The notes under the pieces were generated by a model, which was not told where the DNA came from, did no database searches, and saw nothing but the letters and a program-made list of their open reading frames with translations. Both the position numbers and the translations under genes were made by a program. 64,000 nucleotides of DNA from Plasmodiophora brassicae (taxonomy: Eukaryota > Endomyxa > Phytomyxea > Plasmodiophorida > Plasmodiophoridae). The number at the start of each line of letters is the position of its first letter. The first letter of the stretch is position 1. This document shows positions 1-11,312 of the stretch, in pieces. The stretch is from contig JASFAU010000012.1 in NCBI GenBank assembly GCA_039704465.1, positions 62,001 to 126,000 on the forward strand, given 5' to 3'.

Positions 1-124
1 GTTGTTGACCCGGAAATTGCGGTGCGCCGACTGCGCCCGGGGATCCAGAAATAGCCCAACGCGTCACGAAGGGTGCCCCCGCAACGGCGCCGCGGCGCAA
101 ACCGCCATTCGACGCCGTACCATC

Positions 125-1525
125 ATGGCGACGTACAAGGTGGCGCGGCTGAAGGGCGGGCGCATCATGCACCGGGTGGCCGTCCTCGCCGTCAGCGTGC
201 TCGCGGCGGTGTCCCTGGTGCGGGCCATCGGCCTGGTGCGTCGCGCCGCCGACGTCGTCGACCCGTCGACGTCGTCGGTGCAGACGCCGCGCCCCGTGCT
301 GCGGGCGGGTCGCGCGCTCTGGTCCACGATCGCCGATGCCGCCCGCAAGGCCGACCTGGCGCACGTTCCCGAGTTCTCGATCGACCTGGCCGGCGATCCC
401 GGGTGTCAGTTCGCGCGCGTCCCGCACCCGTGGGTGTTCGCCGTCGCGATGTCGCCCGAAGCGATCGAGCGCGCGCGTTGGCAGTGGCACACGTTCCTCG
501 ATAATGTCCCGAGGACGGCGCCCGATGCGCTGCTGCGCGGCGGCCGGGGCATCGTGATGTCTGGCGGCCGGCTCCAGCACCTGCACACGGCCGTCATCAC
601 CATCACCCGGCTTCGGCAGCTGGGCTGCGACCTGCCGATCGAGCTGTGGTTCCTGGGCGACGAGATGCCTGGCCAGTCCCTGATCGCCTACTTCGCCCGT
701 CTGCGCGTCGCCGTTCGCTGCATGTGCGACGTGGACGGCGGGCAGGGTGCCGGCGTCGACCTCGGGTTCGTGCACGCCGACAAGCGGTTCCAGATCAAGT
801 CGATGGCGCTGGTGATGAGCGCGTTCCGCGACATCCTGTTCCTGGACAGCGACAACCTGCCGGCGGCGGACCCGACGTACCTGTTCGACCATGTCGCGTA
901 CCGGCGAACGGGCGCCATGTTCTGGCCCGACTACTGGGCCTGCAACACGCACGCAGCCTACTGGGAGATCCTGGACCTGCACCCGGAGACGTCCGATGGG
1001 CGCGGGACGTTCGAAACGGGGCAGATGCTCGTCGACAAGGCCAGGCACTGGCAGGCGATGATGCTGGCGCTGGAGATGAACCTGCAGGCGGGGCTGCACT
1101 ACAACCTGGGGACGGGCGGCCATCGGTGCGGCGGCGGCGACAAGGAGACGTTCCCGGCCGCGTTCGACGCGCTCGGCCATTCGTACCACAAGGTGGGCCG
1201 GCAGCCCGACTTTCTGGGCCGGTTCCAGCCGGGCGGCGGCTTCGAAGGGACGGCGATCGTCCAGTACGACCCGGACATGGCCAAGGTCGCGTTCCTGCAC
1301 GCGAACACGTTCAAGTTCAGCCCGGACGGCCTGCTGGGCGGCGAACGGCGCCGGTGGACGGTGGACGAGGCGCGCAAGCTATTGGGGCGCGACGACGGCG
1401 ACCTCGAGAAGGAGTGCCTGGCGATCATGGTCGACTTCATCTGTAGCCGCGAGTACGCGGAACACGCCGGCCGCGCCCATGCCGACAAGTGCCCTGCGTT
1501 GCGCGCCGCCCTGGCAACCCTGTAA
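125..1525 (+). CDS. GT71-like alpha-mannosyltransferase, type II membrane protein
   Basis: Predicted Golgi glycosyltransferase of the MNN2/MNN5 type (family GT71), which adds mannose from GDP-mannose. The open frame runs in from base 2, but I chose the ATG at 125 because it gives a short basic tail followed by one hydrophobic anchor ('AVLAVSVLAAVSLV'), the expected type II topology. The lumenal part shows family marks: 'GRGIVMSGG' near the start of the catalytic domain, a 'DILFLDSDN' metal-binding DxD-like segment, 'FWPDYW' and 'ETGQMLVDK' after it. Length about 467 aa is typical. No intron is visible. The exact linkage made is not predictable from sequence; an alpha-1,2 or alpha-1,3 mannosyltransferase are both possible. 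Confidence 0.75.
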   Translation: MATYKVARLKGGRIMHRVAVLAVSVLAAVSLVRAIGLVRRAADVVDPSTSSVQTPRPVLRAGRALWSTIADAARKADLAHVPEFSIDLAGDPGCQFARVPHPWVFAVAMSPEAIERARWQWHTFLDNVPRTAPDALLRGGRGIVMSGGRLQHLHTAVITITRLRQLGCDLPIELWFLGDEMPGQSLIAYFARLRVAVRCMCDVDGGQGAGVDLGFVHADKRFQIKSMALVMSAFRDILFLDSDNLPAADPTYLFDHVAYRRTGAMFWPDYWACNTHAAYWEILDLHPETSDGRGTFETGQMLVDKARHWQAMMLALEMNLQAGLHYNLGTGGHRCGGGDKETFPAAFDALGHSYHKVGRQPDFLGRFQPGGGFEGTAIVQYDPDMAKVAFLHANTFKFSPDGLLGGERRRWTVDEARKLLGRDDGDLEKECLAIMVDFICSREYAEHAGRAHADKCPALRAALATL

Positions 1526-1704
1526 AGTAATATCCGGCGTTCTGCATAGAGGCCACGATCGCTATCACCTTCTGCCCTTCTTGCATGTCCTATACGATTT
1601 CGTCGCACAGGAGATTCTCCGATCCGGCGTCGTCGTTTAGATTCGGTTCGGCGTACCACCCGGTCCTCATCCCTGCAGCGCGCCTTGCTCGATAACAGGG
1701 CCCG

Positions 1705-2644
1705 GTGCCGCTGTCCAGTATGAGCACGGGTGACGACCCCTATTCGCTGGGTCAACCGAAGTCGAACGGGCGCCCAGCAGCAGTACTGTCCAGGTCGAGA
1801 TCATCGGCGTCGCCGTCGCCCCGAATATCGCCCAGCCCGTCACGATCGGGCTCTCCGTCGCCGCGCTTATCACCCAGGCCTTCCCGGTCGGGGTCGCCTT
1901 CCCCTCGACAATCCCCCAGGGTCCAAGAGCAACTGCTGATCTCCAAATACGAACGGAAGATGGTACGTCCGTGCCCGCCTAATGCGACAGCTGTCTGTGC
2001 TGACGCGCGCCCGAAGAACCGGATGGCAAAGAACTTCCACAAACTGAAGGAGGCCGGCGTGTCCAACGACGACGCCGTTGCCGTCATGCTGCGCGCCAAG
2101 AGGTTCTTTGGTCCGACAACGTCACGTGGCGTCCGGGAACGCGATCTCATAAACCTGGTCACTGCCGCCAAGACGTCGTCGACGACGAAGCGGGTCGTTA
2201 AAGAGGGAACCGATGCGAAGCCGGTGCCCAAAGACCCGATGACGACTGCAGAGAAGCGGTTGCCGTCTTCTGACGCCGACAATGCGTCTCTGGACTGGTT
2301 CCATCAGGCGCGCGACAGTTTCGCCAACCCGCCACGCACGAAGGGCGAACTCATCACCCATTTCAAACAGATCCCAGTCTGCCGTAAGGAACGCGTTGTT
2401 TATACGCGCTCATTCGAGGTTGAACATGTGTCGTGCAGAGCCACAGTTCTCGTCTGCGCCACGACGATCCTCGATCCATGGAGCCGCCACCGTTACGCTG
2501 CTTCGTCGGTCATCGGTCGTCGGCATCGACGCGAACGCCAAAGACGCCAACGATGTCGGCCCAGTCGACTACTACGACGAGTCAACAGAAGACGGCATCC
2601 GGCACGCGAAGGGCATCGACGTCCAATTCCGTTTCCAGCATTAA
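1705..2644 (+). CDS. SP/RS-repeat protein of unknown function, two exons
   Basis: I do not recognise the family. Exons 1705-2383 and 2439-2644; the 55-nt intron (GTAAGG...GTGCAG) is inferred because coding texture moves from one frame to another exactly there and phase 1 is kept, giving about 294 aa. Residues about 20-75 are a repetitive Ser-Pro-Arg tract (units such as 'SPSPSRSG', 'SPSPRLSP') resembling RS domains of nuclear RNA-associated proteins. The rest is mildly basic, with an acidic C-terminal segment containing 'DYYDESTEDG'. The start could instead be the Met at 1720. A nuclear role is only suggested by the SP/RS tract. Confidence 0.5.
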
Positions 2645-2804
2645 TTAACTGAGGGCCTCCACACGTTAGAACGGGTACTGCCGACTGTGCAACGTCTTTC
2701 GTTAGCGCTCGACGGCAGGCAATGCGGGGACGATTTCCTACAGGCGATCGATCTGTACACCTACACTCTGTGTTCGTGCATCACGCCCTTGACCTAACAG
2801 GAGG

Positions 2805-3996
2805 ATGGCGCTGGGCCTCATCGCTGCAGTCGTCGTTCTCATCTTATCGGCGGCGTCAGCCACGCCGGCCGGGGCGTCACCGTTGCACTTTGGGGCGGAC
2901 GACGGGTCCGCGCGTGCGCTTGTCGCTCTTCACGAGGCGAAGGCGTACAGGATGCTGATCGACCCGCACACGCAATTCGCGATCGTCGCCGTCAACGACT
3001 CGTCCGTCGACGTGACGTTGAACCTGGCTGGGCACCCGGTTGTGGTCGGGTCGCATTCGTCGGGCCTCTCCTATGCCATCGCGTCTCCAACGGTGATGGC
3101 TAACGCCTGCGCCAACGTGCCGTACAACTCAAGCGGCTGCCCTATCGATATCGTACTGGGCGGGGCGGCACCCTCTCCGTCCGTTGTTGAGCTTCGCGCG
3201 TTCCGTGGTGATATGATCCAGACCGATCAGCTCGTTAGCGGTGTCCTGGCAAGGACCCGCTCGAAGGTCAGTTGGCGTGTTGCTGAACGATGCACGATCT
3301 CGCCGACCCGTCTCGATCTGTCAGAGATACGGAGTGGAATTGCACCGCGATAGCTTGCCGGCCCTGATCCAGGTTCGCCCTGACCCGGATAACGCTCGGG
3401 TCGACGTCGACGTCTTCGTCTACCACGAGAGCATGCCGTTCAACTACGTGTACCCCAACCAGTACATGGTAGGCGGTATCGAGAGCGATTCCTTTACGAG
3501 CGCGCCCGGGCCCAATTACGAACGTTCACAGAGGAACCATCGGTGGAATTACGTGGAGGAATTCACGATCACCGAGGATGGTGGGTTCTGGCGGGACGGG
3601 CTGTACATCGTTGAGGTGTACGCGTCATGTGACACCGACGAGGATACGAACCCGTACGACGTCACCGTGTACACCGCCGTGAACGACAGTTTCGCGCTGA
3701 CCATCTTGGGCATCTCGATGGCATTGTTCCTGGCTGTGTCTGGAGTTGTCTTCATGATCTTGGCGATCTACCAGGTGAGGCAATCGAGGTGGTGTCCCGA
3801 TCGAATTTACTCACGGGTCCTTCGTCGTCAGCATCGGCGGCGCGCGATCAGGATGGCGAGGTTGCAGCAGTTAGCGGCGCTTCGACATGGCACCGGCGCC
3901 CGGCATGTGCATCGAGGAGCGACACCAGAGCAGGTCGAGGCTATTCCGCTGAAGGATTTCCTGTCCCTGTCGTTGGACGACGAGGATTGCAAGTAG
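2805..3996 (+). CDS. Secreted type I membrane protein, unknown family, two exons
   Basis: Exons 2805-3266 and 3325-3996 with a 58-nt intron (GTCAGT...GTCAG), phase 0 on both sides, giving about 377 aa. The N-terminus is a clear signal peptide ('LIAAVVVLILSAASA' then an Ala-rich cleavage region). An ectodomain of about 250 residues follows. A single transmembrane helix lies near residues 290-312 ('LGISMALFLAVSGVVFMIL'), followed by a basic cytosolic tail ending in an acidic 'DDEDCK'. I recognise no domain. The topology suggests a surface or endomembrane protein; function unknown. Confidence 0.6.
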
Positions 3997-4693
3997 GTTC
4001 CCGCGCGCACTCGTCCGCTGAATCAACCTAAACCAACCCGGCAGATGTGCAATCTGCCTTTGCGACTACGTCATGTCAGACAAGCTGAGGCAGATCACCT
4101 GTGGCCACCACTGTAATGCTCAGGTTCCAGAACGCCTTACGGTTCCAGGTACTGATTGATGACTGCGCTAGTCCACAAAGACTGCCTAGGCGAGTGGCTC
4201 CAACAGCACCACGTATGATCCGTGATTGTGGGCGAGGTGTCGGCCGACCTTTGAACGACGGTTGGAACCCAGGTGTGCCCTTTGTGTCAGCAGGATATCA
4301 CCACGGCACGCGACTGTCGAAGCCGACAACCATCGCCATTGTCGGCTTCGATGGCCATAACCCTGCCGAAAGCCGACGTCCCGAAACGCCAAATCAGTGC
4401 CCAGTCGGCATCATACGAACCTCTGCCCGACTGCGACAGTACAACGGAGTCTCCCGATCAGTGAACCAGCCTATATGGTCACCCTTCATATAATACCACG
4501 TACAAGAGTACCTGTATCAAACGTATAACTACTGGCACCCACTGAAGTTGGTAGCGATTCGTACAAAGACACGCCGTGATAGCGATCGGACACTGTCAGA
4601 GGCCGACTCGAAGGTTGCGGGAAGGCTCTCAGTTTGTTATAGCAGGAATCCATTCCAACGAGGTCTGCCGCGATGGGTGTGTATTCAAGGGCG
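3997..4693. other. Intergenic stretch with a perfect hairpin
   Basis: No gene is convincing here; open frames are short and lack coding texture. The one structured element is a perfect inverted repeat: arms 4317-4329 and 4339-4351 (13 bp each, TCGAAGCCGACAA and its complement) with a 9-nt loop. It lies between two convergent genes and could mark a transcript end, but that is inference. Confidence 0.5.
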
Positions 4694-5692
4694 TCACAAC
4701 GGGACACGACCGTGAACGGGATGGTGATCGGACAGGTCTGCGTTCGTGATCGGATGCCTGGCCCTGTGCACACGAAGCGTAGTTGCGTTGGGCGGAGCCG
4801 ATCGCCCTGGGAGGCGCAGCGACAGGACATAATCCAAGTGCTCGTGCTTCGTGTCGCCAGTGCGCGCCATGTAGGAATTCGTGGCCGGATCCATCGAGTG
4901 ATCCAGCGTTGTGCGATGCTTCGTGCGCGTCATCGGGGCCGCTTGCAGCGCCTGCATCATTTCGTTCCATTCCTCCGTTTCCTGGTCGCTGGCCGCCTCT
5001 GCATACCCGTTGACGTTCAGGTCGCCGGCCACGATCATCACATCCAGGCGGGCGTTCTCTTCCCGGTCGACGAACTGCCGAATCTGCCGAAGCTGATCCC
5101 GTCGCACCTCTCGAGCGGCTTCATACGCCGTACTTGAGAACGATGCACACAGCGGATCGTTCGCCTGGAGGTGCGTTCCAATGATCCCCACCGATTTGCC
5201 GTCGATGCGGGTCTCGACGAAGACGATCCCCTTTGCTGCGAAACAGTCCAGCCCGCAGCACGTTTGGAATGTCAGCGATGATTCCCGGATCAGCATCGAT
5301 CGTGACGCGATCATAACGCCACCAGTAAGCTTGAACGGGTGCCGCGCAGGCTTCACGACGTGGCTGAATCCCATGAGAGACAGGTCGTTGGCCAGGCGCT
5401 TCACCGTCGACTTCGCAAACGCCTCCTGCAGGACGACCACGTCGAGTTGCGGCGATTGCATGACTTTGGTCGTGGCGATGTGTTCAATGCGGTCGGCGTT
5501 GGGGACGTAGATCGCCCACTGGAGGGTCGATGGGAACGATTGCACGTTGTACGATACCACGTTGACAGCGCCGCGTTCGGGTGTCCGGCGACGTCCCAAG
5601 ATCGCCTCGCCTGCCGGGGTCGAATGTGTGATATGAATTATCAGACAGGCCAATAGCGGGGCCCACTGGCGGAAACGGGTTGAGGAATGCAT
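4694..5692 (-). CDS. Secreted neutral sphingomyelinase-like phosphodiesterase
   Basis: Member of the exonuclease-endonuclease-phosphatase (DNase I-like) fold in its secreted sphingomyelinase C branch, which cleaves sphingomyelin to ceramide and phosphocholine. 332 aa, single exon, with a hydrophobic N-terminal signal ('LLACLIIHITHS'). Family marks in order: 'VVSYNVQ' (Asn 49), 'VVVLQEAF' (metal-binding Glu 90), 'GGVMIASR', 'CCGLDCFAAKG', 'IIGTHLQAND', 'VAGDLNVNG', 'HLDYVLS' and the terminal 'LSDHHPV', which carries the expected catalytic His. All key residues appear present, so it is probably active. Secreted members occur in bacteria and some eukaryotes; horizontal origin is possible but untested. 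A related inositol-phosphatase or endonuclease role is the main alternative. Confidence 0.8.
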   Translation of the reverse strand: MHSSTRFRQWAPLLACLIIHITHSTPAGEAILGRRRTPERGAVNVVSYNVQSFPSTLQWAIYVPNADRIEHIATTKVMQSPQLDVVVLQEAFAKSTVKRLANDLSLMGFSHVVKPARHPFKLTGGVMIASRSMLIRESSLTFQTCCGLDCFAAKGIVFVETRIDGKSVGIIGTHLQANDPLCASFSSTAYEAAREVRRDQLRQIRQFVDREENARLDVMIVAGDLNVNGYAEAASDQETEEWNEMMQALQAAPMTRTKHRTTLDHSMDPATNSYMARTGDTKHEHLDYVLSLRLPGRSAPPNATTLRVHRARHPITNADLSDHHPVHGRVPL

Positions 5693-6058
5693 CGATCGAT
5701 CAAGACAGGTCGAGGTAGATGCAGACCGGGTTAAACGCCGGCGGCCTTCGGGTGCTGTGCGGAAACGAAGTGATCAAACGTGTCCGCCCGGTACGCGACG
5801 CGAACGCTGACGTTGTCGACGGTGGAGCTCGTCTCTTTCACAACGGTTTGTGTCCTTCAGCCGCCAGCCGTGCCTCGTGGAGGGTGCCGTTGACCGCGTT
5901 TGCCGGGTCAGGTCCGCAGTGCAGGAACTCCTCAAGTTGGGTTGGCGCACTGTGTAGGGCGTGTCTGGCTGCCTTCAAAATGCGCAATTTTCGGCCGCAA
6001 ATTGCATTTTCAGCGGAGACATTGCAAACTCTGGTAGTCTGGCAGCCCTCTGTCAATA

Positions 6059-7241
6059 GTGCGAGTGCAGCGAGCCTCTCGCTGCTCCTTTACCGCCTGC
6101 GGGAACATCAGCCTCGTCAACGAGGGCCAATGGGGTCAATCCGGCGACAACCTGCTGCAATGGGCCGCGACAAAGGATGAGGAACGGGTCGTTAAGGTGC
6201 TGATAATCCTCCCCGGGATCGATCTGCACGTACGGGACGCCTCCGGGCGGGCACCCCTGCATCTGGCGGCCAATGCATGGCCAGGTTCGCGTTGTCGAGG
6301 CGTTGCTGCGCGCTCCTGGCATCAGAGTCAACCTGGTGGACGGAACGGCCATGACGCCTCTGCACAAGGCCGCTATTGCTGGACATGTCCGCGTTGTGGA
6401 GCTGTTGGCCAAGGCGCCTGGGATCGCAGTCAGCGCAGCCGACTTCCAAGGGACGACCCCGTTGCACGTCGCGTCTGCCCTTGGGCACGTTCGTGTCGTC
6501 GAGGCATTACTGGCTGTCGACAAGGTCAAAGTCAACGCGCGCGACGGCCTCCAGATGACGCCGTTGCACAGGGCAGCGATTGTCGCATCTCACAATGTCA
6601 CCGGAGTGTTGCTCAAGGCACCTGATATCGAGATCAATGCCGGTGATAGCGATAACCGGACGCCCCTGCACTGGGCAGTGCAGACGAGGAACGACCGAGT
6701 CGTCGCAGAGCTGCTGAAATCATCTGGATGCGACGTCAACGCGCGCGACAACGACTACAGGACGCCCTTGCACATGGCGGTCCGTTTCGAGGAAATCGAT
6801 CTGCTGACCAGCGCACCTGGGATCGACGTCAACGCCTGCGACAAGAACATGTGCACGCCGCTGCACTTGGCAGCAGGCAGGAATGCCGACAATGCTATAT
6901 CTGGGCTGCTGAATGCACGGGGGATCGACGTCAACGCCTACGACAACAACCTGAGGACGCCGTTGCATGTGGCCGCTGCTGCAGGTCACGCGTCCGCCGT
7001 CTTGTTGCTGACGAACGCAGACCGGATTGACGTGAACGCGCTCGACAAGTTCGGCATGACGCCGATGCGCGTGGCGGCCGTGCACGGCCAGTCCCGACAC
7101 ACCGAAGGGCTACTTCGGTATGCTGGTGGACGCCTCACCTACCCGGCCTACGAGATCACACCGTTCCACCGCGTCGTCACCGTTGTTCTTTTTCTCCTCC
7201 TCGTCAGGGCTGTGCTCGACGCGCTTGCCACACTCCTGTGA
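6059..7241 (+). CDS. Ankyrin-repeat protein with C-terminal membrane anchor; frame break near 6273
   Basis: About ten ankyrin repeats in units of roughly 34 residues ('TPLHKAAIAGHVRVVELL' type), each ending in 'apGIdVNA..'. A hydrophobic C-terminal segment ('VVTVVLFLLLVRAVLDAL') suggests tail-anchoring. The first repeat (from about 6165) reads in frame 2, and everything after about 6273 in frame 0. At the junction the ankyrin consensus 'PLHLAA-MHGQVRVV' is restored only if one base near 6272 is ignored; no GT-AG pair is nearby. It is therefore a one-nucleotide insertion, a sequencing error, or a recent null allele. The true start is not clear: no good in-frame ATG lies upstream, so a 5' exon may exist before the AG near 6070. 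Confidence 0.65.
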
Positions 7242-7384
7242 CCTCGACACCGTCCTTGGGACGGCCCAGGGACACTTTATGGATTCCACATCGCTCTCAA
7301 TACAGAAACCGGGTCCGAAGATTCCTTGTCTGACCTGGCACGCGTCCATAGCGATACCGTTACTGCCGTTGAACTGGGCAGGCC

Positions 7385-10300
7385 ATGGCAGCGGCCGAAG
7401 ACGATGACGGGTCGTCGTCGTCCGCCTGGGCGTCGTCGCTGCTGGCGTACGTGCCCGATGCCGTTCTGCAGTCGCTGGGCGTCGGTCCCGACCTCGAGCC
7501 GCGGACGCATGTCTCGCAGGGCGTTATCGCGTACGTCCACGTTGCCGGCCTCGCCGATGTCCTCCACGACTTCCATGGGCGGATGCAGCGGAGCGCTGAC
7601 GACCTCGACGCCGCCCTGTTCCAGACGCTGATGAAGACGACGGCGGGGGCGATCGCGACGATCGTCGCCCGCAACGGCGGGGATCTGCTGCGCGTGACCT
7701 CGGGCGGGTCGCTGTTCGTCGCCGCCTGGATACGCCCGTCCAACGCCGACCAGCCGGGCACGACGGTCCTCCGGGCCGTTAAAGCGGCCGCCGACATTCG
7801 CTGGGCCTTGCGCGGGACCAGCATGGACGTGCAGACGGGGATCGGCGTCGGATCCGTGCACTTCCTGCACGTCGCGGGCGTGCACCCACAGCCGATCCAG
7901 CACGTCGTCGGCGGCGACGCCGTCCTACAGGCCGCGTACGCCCTACGTGCGGTGTCGGCCAATAGCAGGCGCGCCATCGTCCTCACGAAGCAGGCGCGCG
8001 CCCTGACCCGGAGCACGCTCGCCTGCCAGCACCTGGCGGCACGCCCCGCGTCCCTGTTCCCATCGCCGCTGTTCGCCGCTGTCGTCACCCACAAGGACAC
8101 GCGCGCGGCGCCCTTCCCGCAACCGGACGACGCGGCGACGACGAGGCGCTCCCGACCTGACGCCCGCCTCGAAGCGCTCCTGCTCCGGTACACGAGCCCG
8201 CTGGCCCAGATCGACGCGCTGTCGGGCCGCTGGTGGCAGGGCCGAGTCGTGCCCCATGCGGCCGTGCTGGCCGTCGCCGCGTCCGTCGGGCAGAGGGCGG
8301 GCGGCAGCGGCGACCAGAAGGTGCACGCCACGTTGTCCGCCATGCAGGTCGTCATGGGCGAACAGGCGACCGTCGCCCCGGTCATCTTCGCCGTCGAGCC
8401 CGACCACGACGGGGTCGTCGTCCTCATCGGTACGGCGCGTCCTGGCCTGCGCCCCGCCTCTCGCTGAACGCAGGTCAGGGATCGGGTTGCCGCCGCACGC
8501 GATGCCGAGCGACGAGGGATGCGCCCGGGGAGCGATCGCGCTGGCGCAGGCGCTGTCGGGACTGGAGGGCGTTCGCGGGATCGCTGTGGAATGCGGCGAG
8601 GTTCGCTGCGGCAGCGTCGGGAGCGACGCCAGGCGCGACGTGGTCGTACACGGCGACCCTGTCGTCAGCGTCGTGCGCATGCTGACGCGAGCGCTGGCCA
8701 CGACGACGCCAACGCGGGTCGTGTTGCTCAGCGGGCCAGGCGTGCACCGCGTTCGGGAACGCCTTGGTGACGTCGTCGAACTGACGGCGATTGACGACGA
8801 CACGTACCGGGTGGAGGCGCGCGCGGCATCGCCCGACGATGACGCCCTGTGCCCGCCGCAAGCGGCCGGCTCTGGCATCCGATTCCTGGTGCGTCGCTTG
8901 CCCGCGCCGATCTGCTCAACTAACGCGTTCGGGGGCCTAGTTCGGGGATGATCGCCGAGAGCGGGCGGAGCGGTTCAGCAGGGAGGCGTGCCGGCGACTG
9001 GGGCTGACGCCGATCACGGTGCACGTCCCGCCGCAGGAATCCTGGGCGCCGCTGGCGGCCTGGCGCGCCGTCGTGCGCGTCCTCGTGCGGATGCGGAACC
9101 CGAAGTTCGCCCCGGACGTGTCGCGACCCGCCAGCACCGATATCGTCGACGCGCTCTGCGCCGACCTGTGCCCGTTGTCGTACGGCGACGCCGCCCTGTT
9201 GAACGGTACGTCGACACTCAGACCGCGCGCGGCGCCCCTCGCGACCCATATCTCGTGGGCAGAGCTGCTCGACGTCGACATCGAGGCGAGCTCGTCGGTG
9301 AAGCGACGAGGTTCGGCGTCGGCCGCCGCAGCGCTGATCGCCCTCGTCGAGGACCTCGTGCGCGCGCTGACCTCGCCCGGGTTCTTCCTCACGATCGACG
9401 CCCCGAACGGGCTGGACGCGGCGTCGTTGCTCGTCTGCCGGGCGCTGACGTCGTCGTCGATCCCGCTGGTCATTGCCGTCACGTCGGCGCGGGAGCTGGA
9501 CGCCCCGAACACGGCGATGCCGTTCGAGATCCAGACCGTCCTCGGCGTCGACGTCGACCATGGGGACGCGGTCGCCGCCCAGACGCTGATCGCGGACGTG
9601 TACCGCGACCCGGGCGCCGTCCGTCACCGGGCCGACCCGTCCGACGACGAGCTTCGCAGGACGTGCGAGGGATCGCCTCGCGCCGAATCCATCGTGGCGG
9701 CGGCCAGGTCGGCCGCGTCGCCAGCCGCGTTCGCGCACCTATGCGCGTCGTTCCTCGACGACGCCGACGACGTCGCCGACCCGTCCCTGTTCCTGAGGCT
9801 CGCGCACAAGGCGATCACGTCGCTGTCGGCGTCGTCGCGCGGCATCGTCACGACGATCGCCGTGCTCGGGGCGTCGGCGCCGTTCGCCAGCCTGGCGATG
9901 CGCTGCGCGAACCCGACGGCGCTCTGGCGCGACCTGACCGACCTCGTCCACGTCGGCCTGGTCCGCGTCCTGCGCGACGCCCACGTCGAGATCACGGTCC
10001 CCGCACTGGCGTCGTTGCTGGCGGTCGGCACGACGCCGGGCGACTCGCGAATGTACGAAGCACGCGCGGTTGTGTACCCCCCCCCCCGCGCCCGGCTCGC
10101 TGACCGCACACTGCCTCGAACAGGGCGCACGACACCGAGGTCCGCATCGGCAGGGCGCTGCGATACCCGACGCCGACGCTGCTGTACCATCTGGCGGGGG
10201 CCGGCAAGACGGCGCCGCCGCCGACGACAGGCCTGGTGAGCGTCCCCGCCAGGCAGATGACGTCGGTGTTGCAGGACCTGGACCGTCGTCCGAATCACGG

Positions 10301-11105
10301 ACGGCGCCGGTCGTCGGCGTACGCGGCGCGGACGTCGTCGTCGGCGGCGGCGCTGTCGCCCGACTGGTACACGGTCGCCTGGACGACGATGGTCGTGAAG
10401 CGCGTGGCGATCCCAGGGCGGCATTACGCGGTGTCGGCGGACGACGGGTCGGCGCTGGTCCGCGCCGCGTTCGCCGGGTTCACGCTCGGGCAGCTGACTG
10501 CCCCGGCGCTCGTCGTCCGGCGACCGGGTACCCCTGGGGCGCTGCTCGCGTTCCTGGTCGACAGGTCGTCCCGGTTGGGGTCGAAGGAGAAGGCGGCCGC
10601 GTTGAAGGTGGAACACGCGCGGAAGCGCCAGGAGCGGGCGCAGAAAGAGGCGGCCGCGAGGAAGAGCGGCCCGCCGCCGACGCTGCTGTCGGCGGACAAC
10701 GCCATCCCGTGCGCGTTCTGCGACACGCGCCTGTCGGCAACGCTGCAGAAGCACATGCGACGAGGCTTGCAGGTGCGCGTGTTCGACGAGCGCTGCCCGC
10801 ACAGGACGCACCATCGCGTGGCGAACTCGTCCGGGTGGATGCCCCGCGCCCCCAGCCTGCTGACGCTCGGCCTGCCGCACAAGCGGTGCGCGGCGCGGCA
10901 GTCGGTCGACGACGCCGCCCGCATCATGCTGAGGAACAAGTCGACGGGCAAGCGCCGGGCGGCGGCGGCGGCGCCCAGCGCGACGTCGTCCAAGGACGAC
11001 CTGACCGTCGAGTTCCGCGTCCTCGAGCCCGTCCTGTACCACGGGTGGCGGCTGCAGCGCCCGAAGAGCAAGCTCACGCTGATGCTGTGCGGGACGGCGT
11101 CGTGA
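7385..11105 (+). CDS. Soluble adenylyl cyclase-like protein (tandem cyclase homology domains plus AAA-type region)
   Basis: Four exons fit one frame: 7385-8429, 8479-8888, 8941-10073, 10124-11105 (introns 49, 52 and 50 nt; the last could also begin at 10053). The architecture matches ADCY10-type soluble cyclases: a first class III cyclase homology domain (residues about 45-200, 'YVHVAGLADVL', 'GGDLLRVTSGGSLF'), a second ('GEVRCGSVGSDARR', 'VVHGDPVVS'), then an AAA/NTPase-like module with 'FFLTIDAPNGLDAASLL' and a following 'LLYHLAGAGKTA' helix. The metal-binding aspartates of the first domain and a Walker A P-loop are not visible, so the protein may be a regulatory pseudo-enzyme. The C-terminal 290 residues contain a coiled coil (near 10580-10680) and a Cys pair ('CAFCDTRL'). 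They could belong to a separate gene, but the frame is open throughout. Confidence 0.65.
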
Positions 11106-11312
11106 GCGGGGAACGCCCAACGGCGCGCAGTTTACTATACTGTAACATGTAAAGCCCACTGGCGACTGCAGAGCGAACATTCGGCGTGCGCGTCGACGTT
11201 ACAGTGGACGAATTTGGAACACGGCTTCCCGCTCTGGGTTCCCGGTCTCGATCACGATCCGGCCTTGGGCGCGGGTGCCGCGTACGTTGGTACGACGGCG
11301 CGAGGGGGGCGA

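Noticed and set aside
4101..4493. 130-aa plus-strand frame between the type I membrane protein and the sphingomyelinase-like gene
   Set aside because: No coding texture, spans the hairpin, no conserved residues; treated as chance.
9624..11180. 518-aa minus-strand open frame opposite the cyclase-like gene
   Set aside because: Composition is Arg/Pro/Ala-rich without structure, typical of the antisense of GC-rich coding sequence. The plus frame has recognisable domains.
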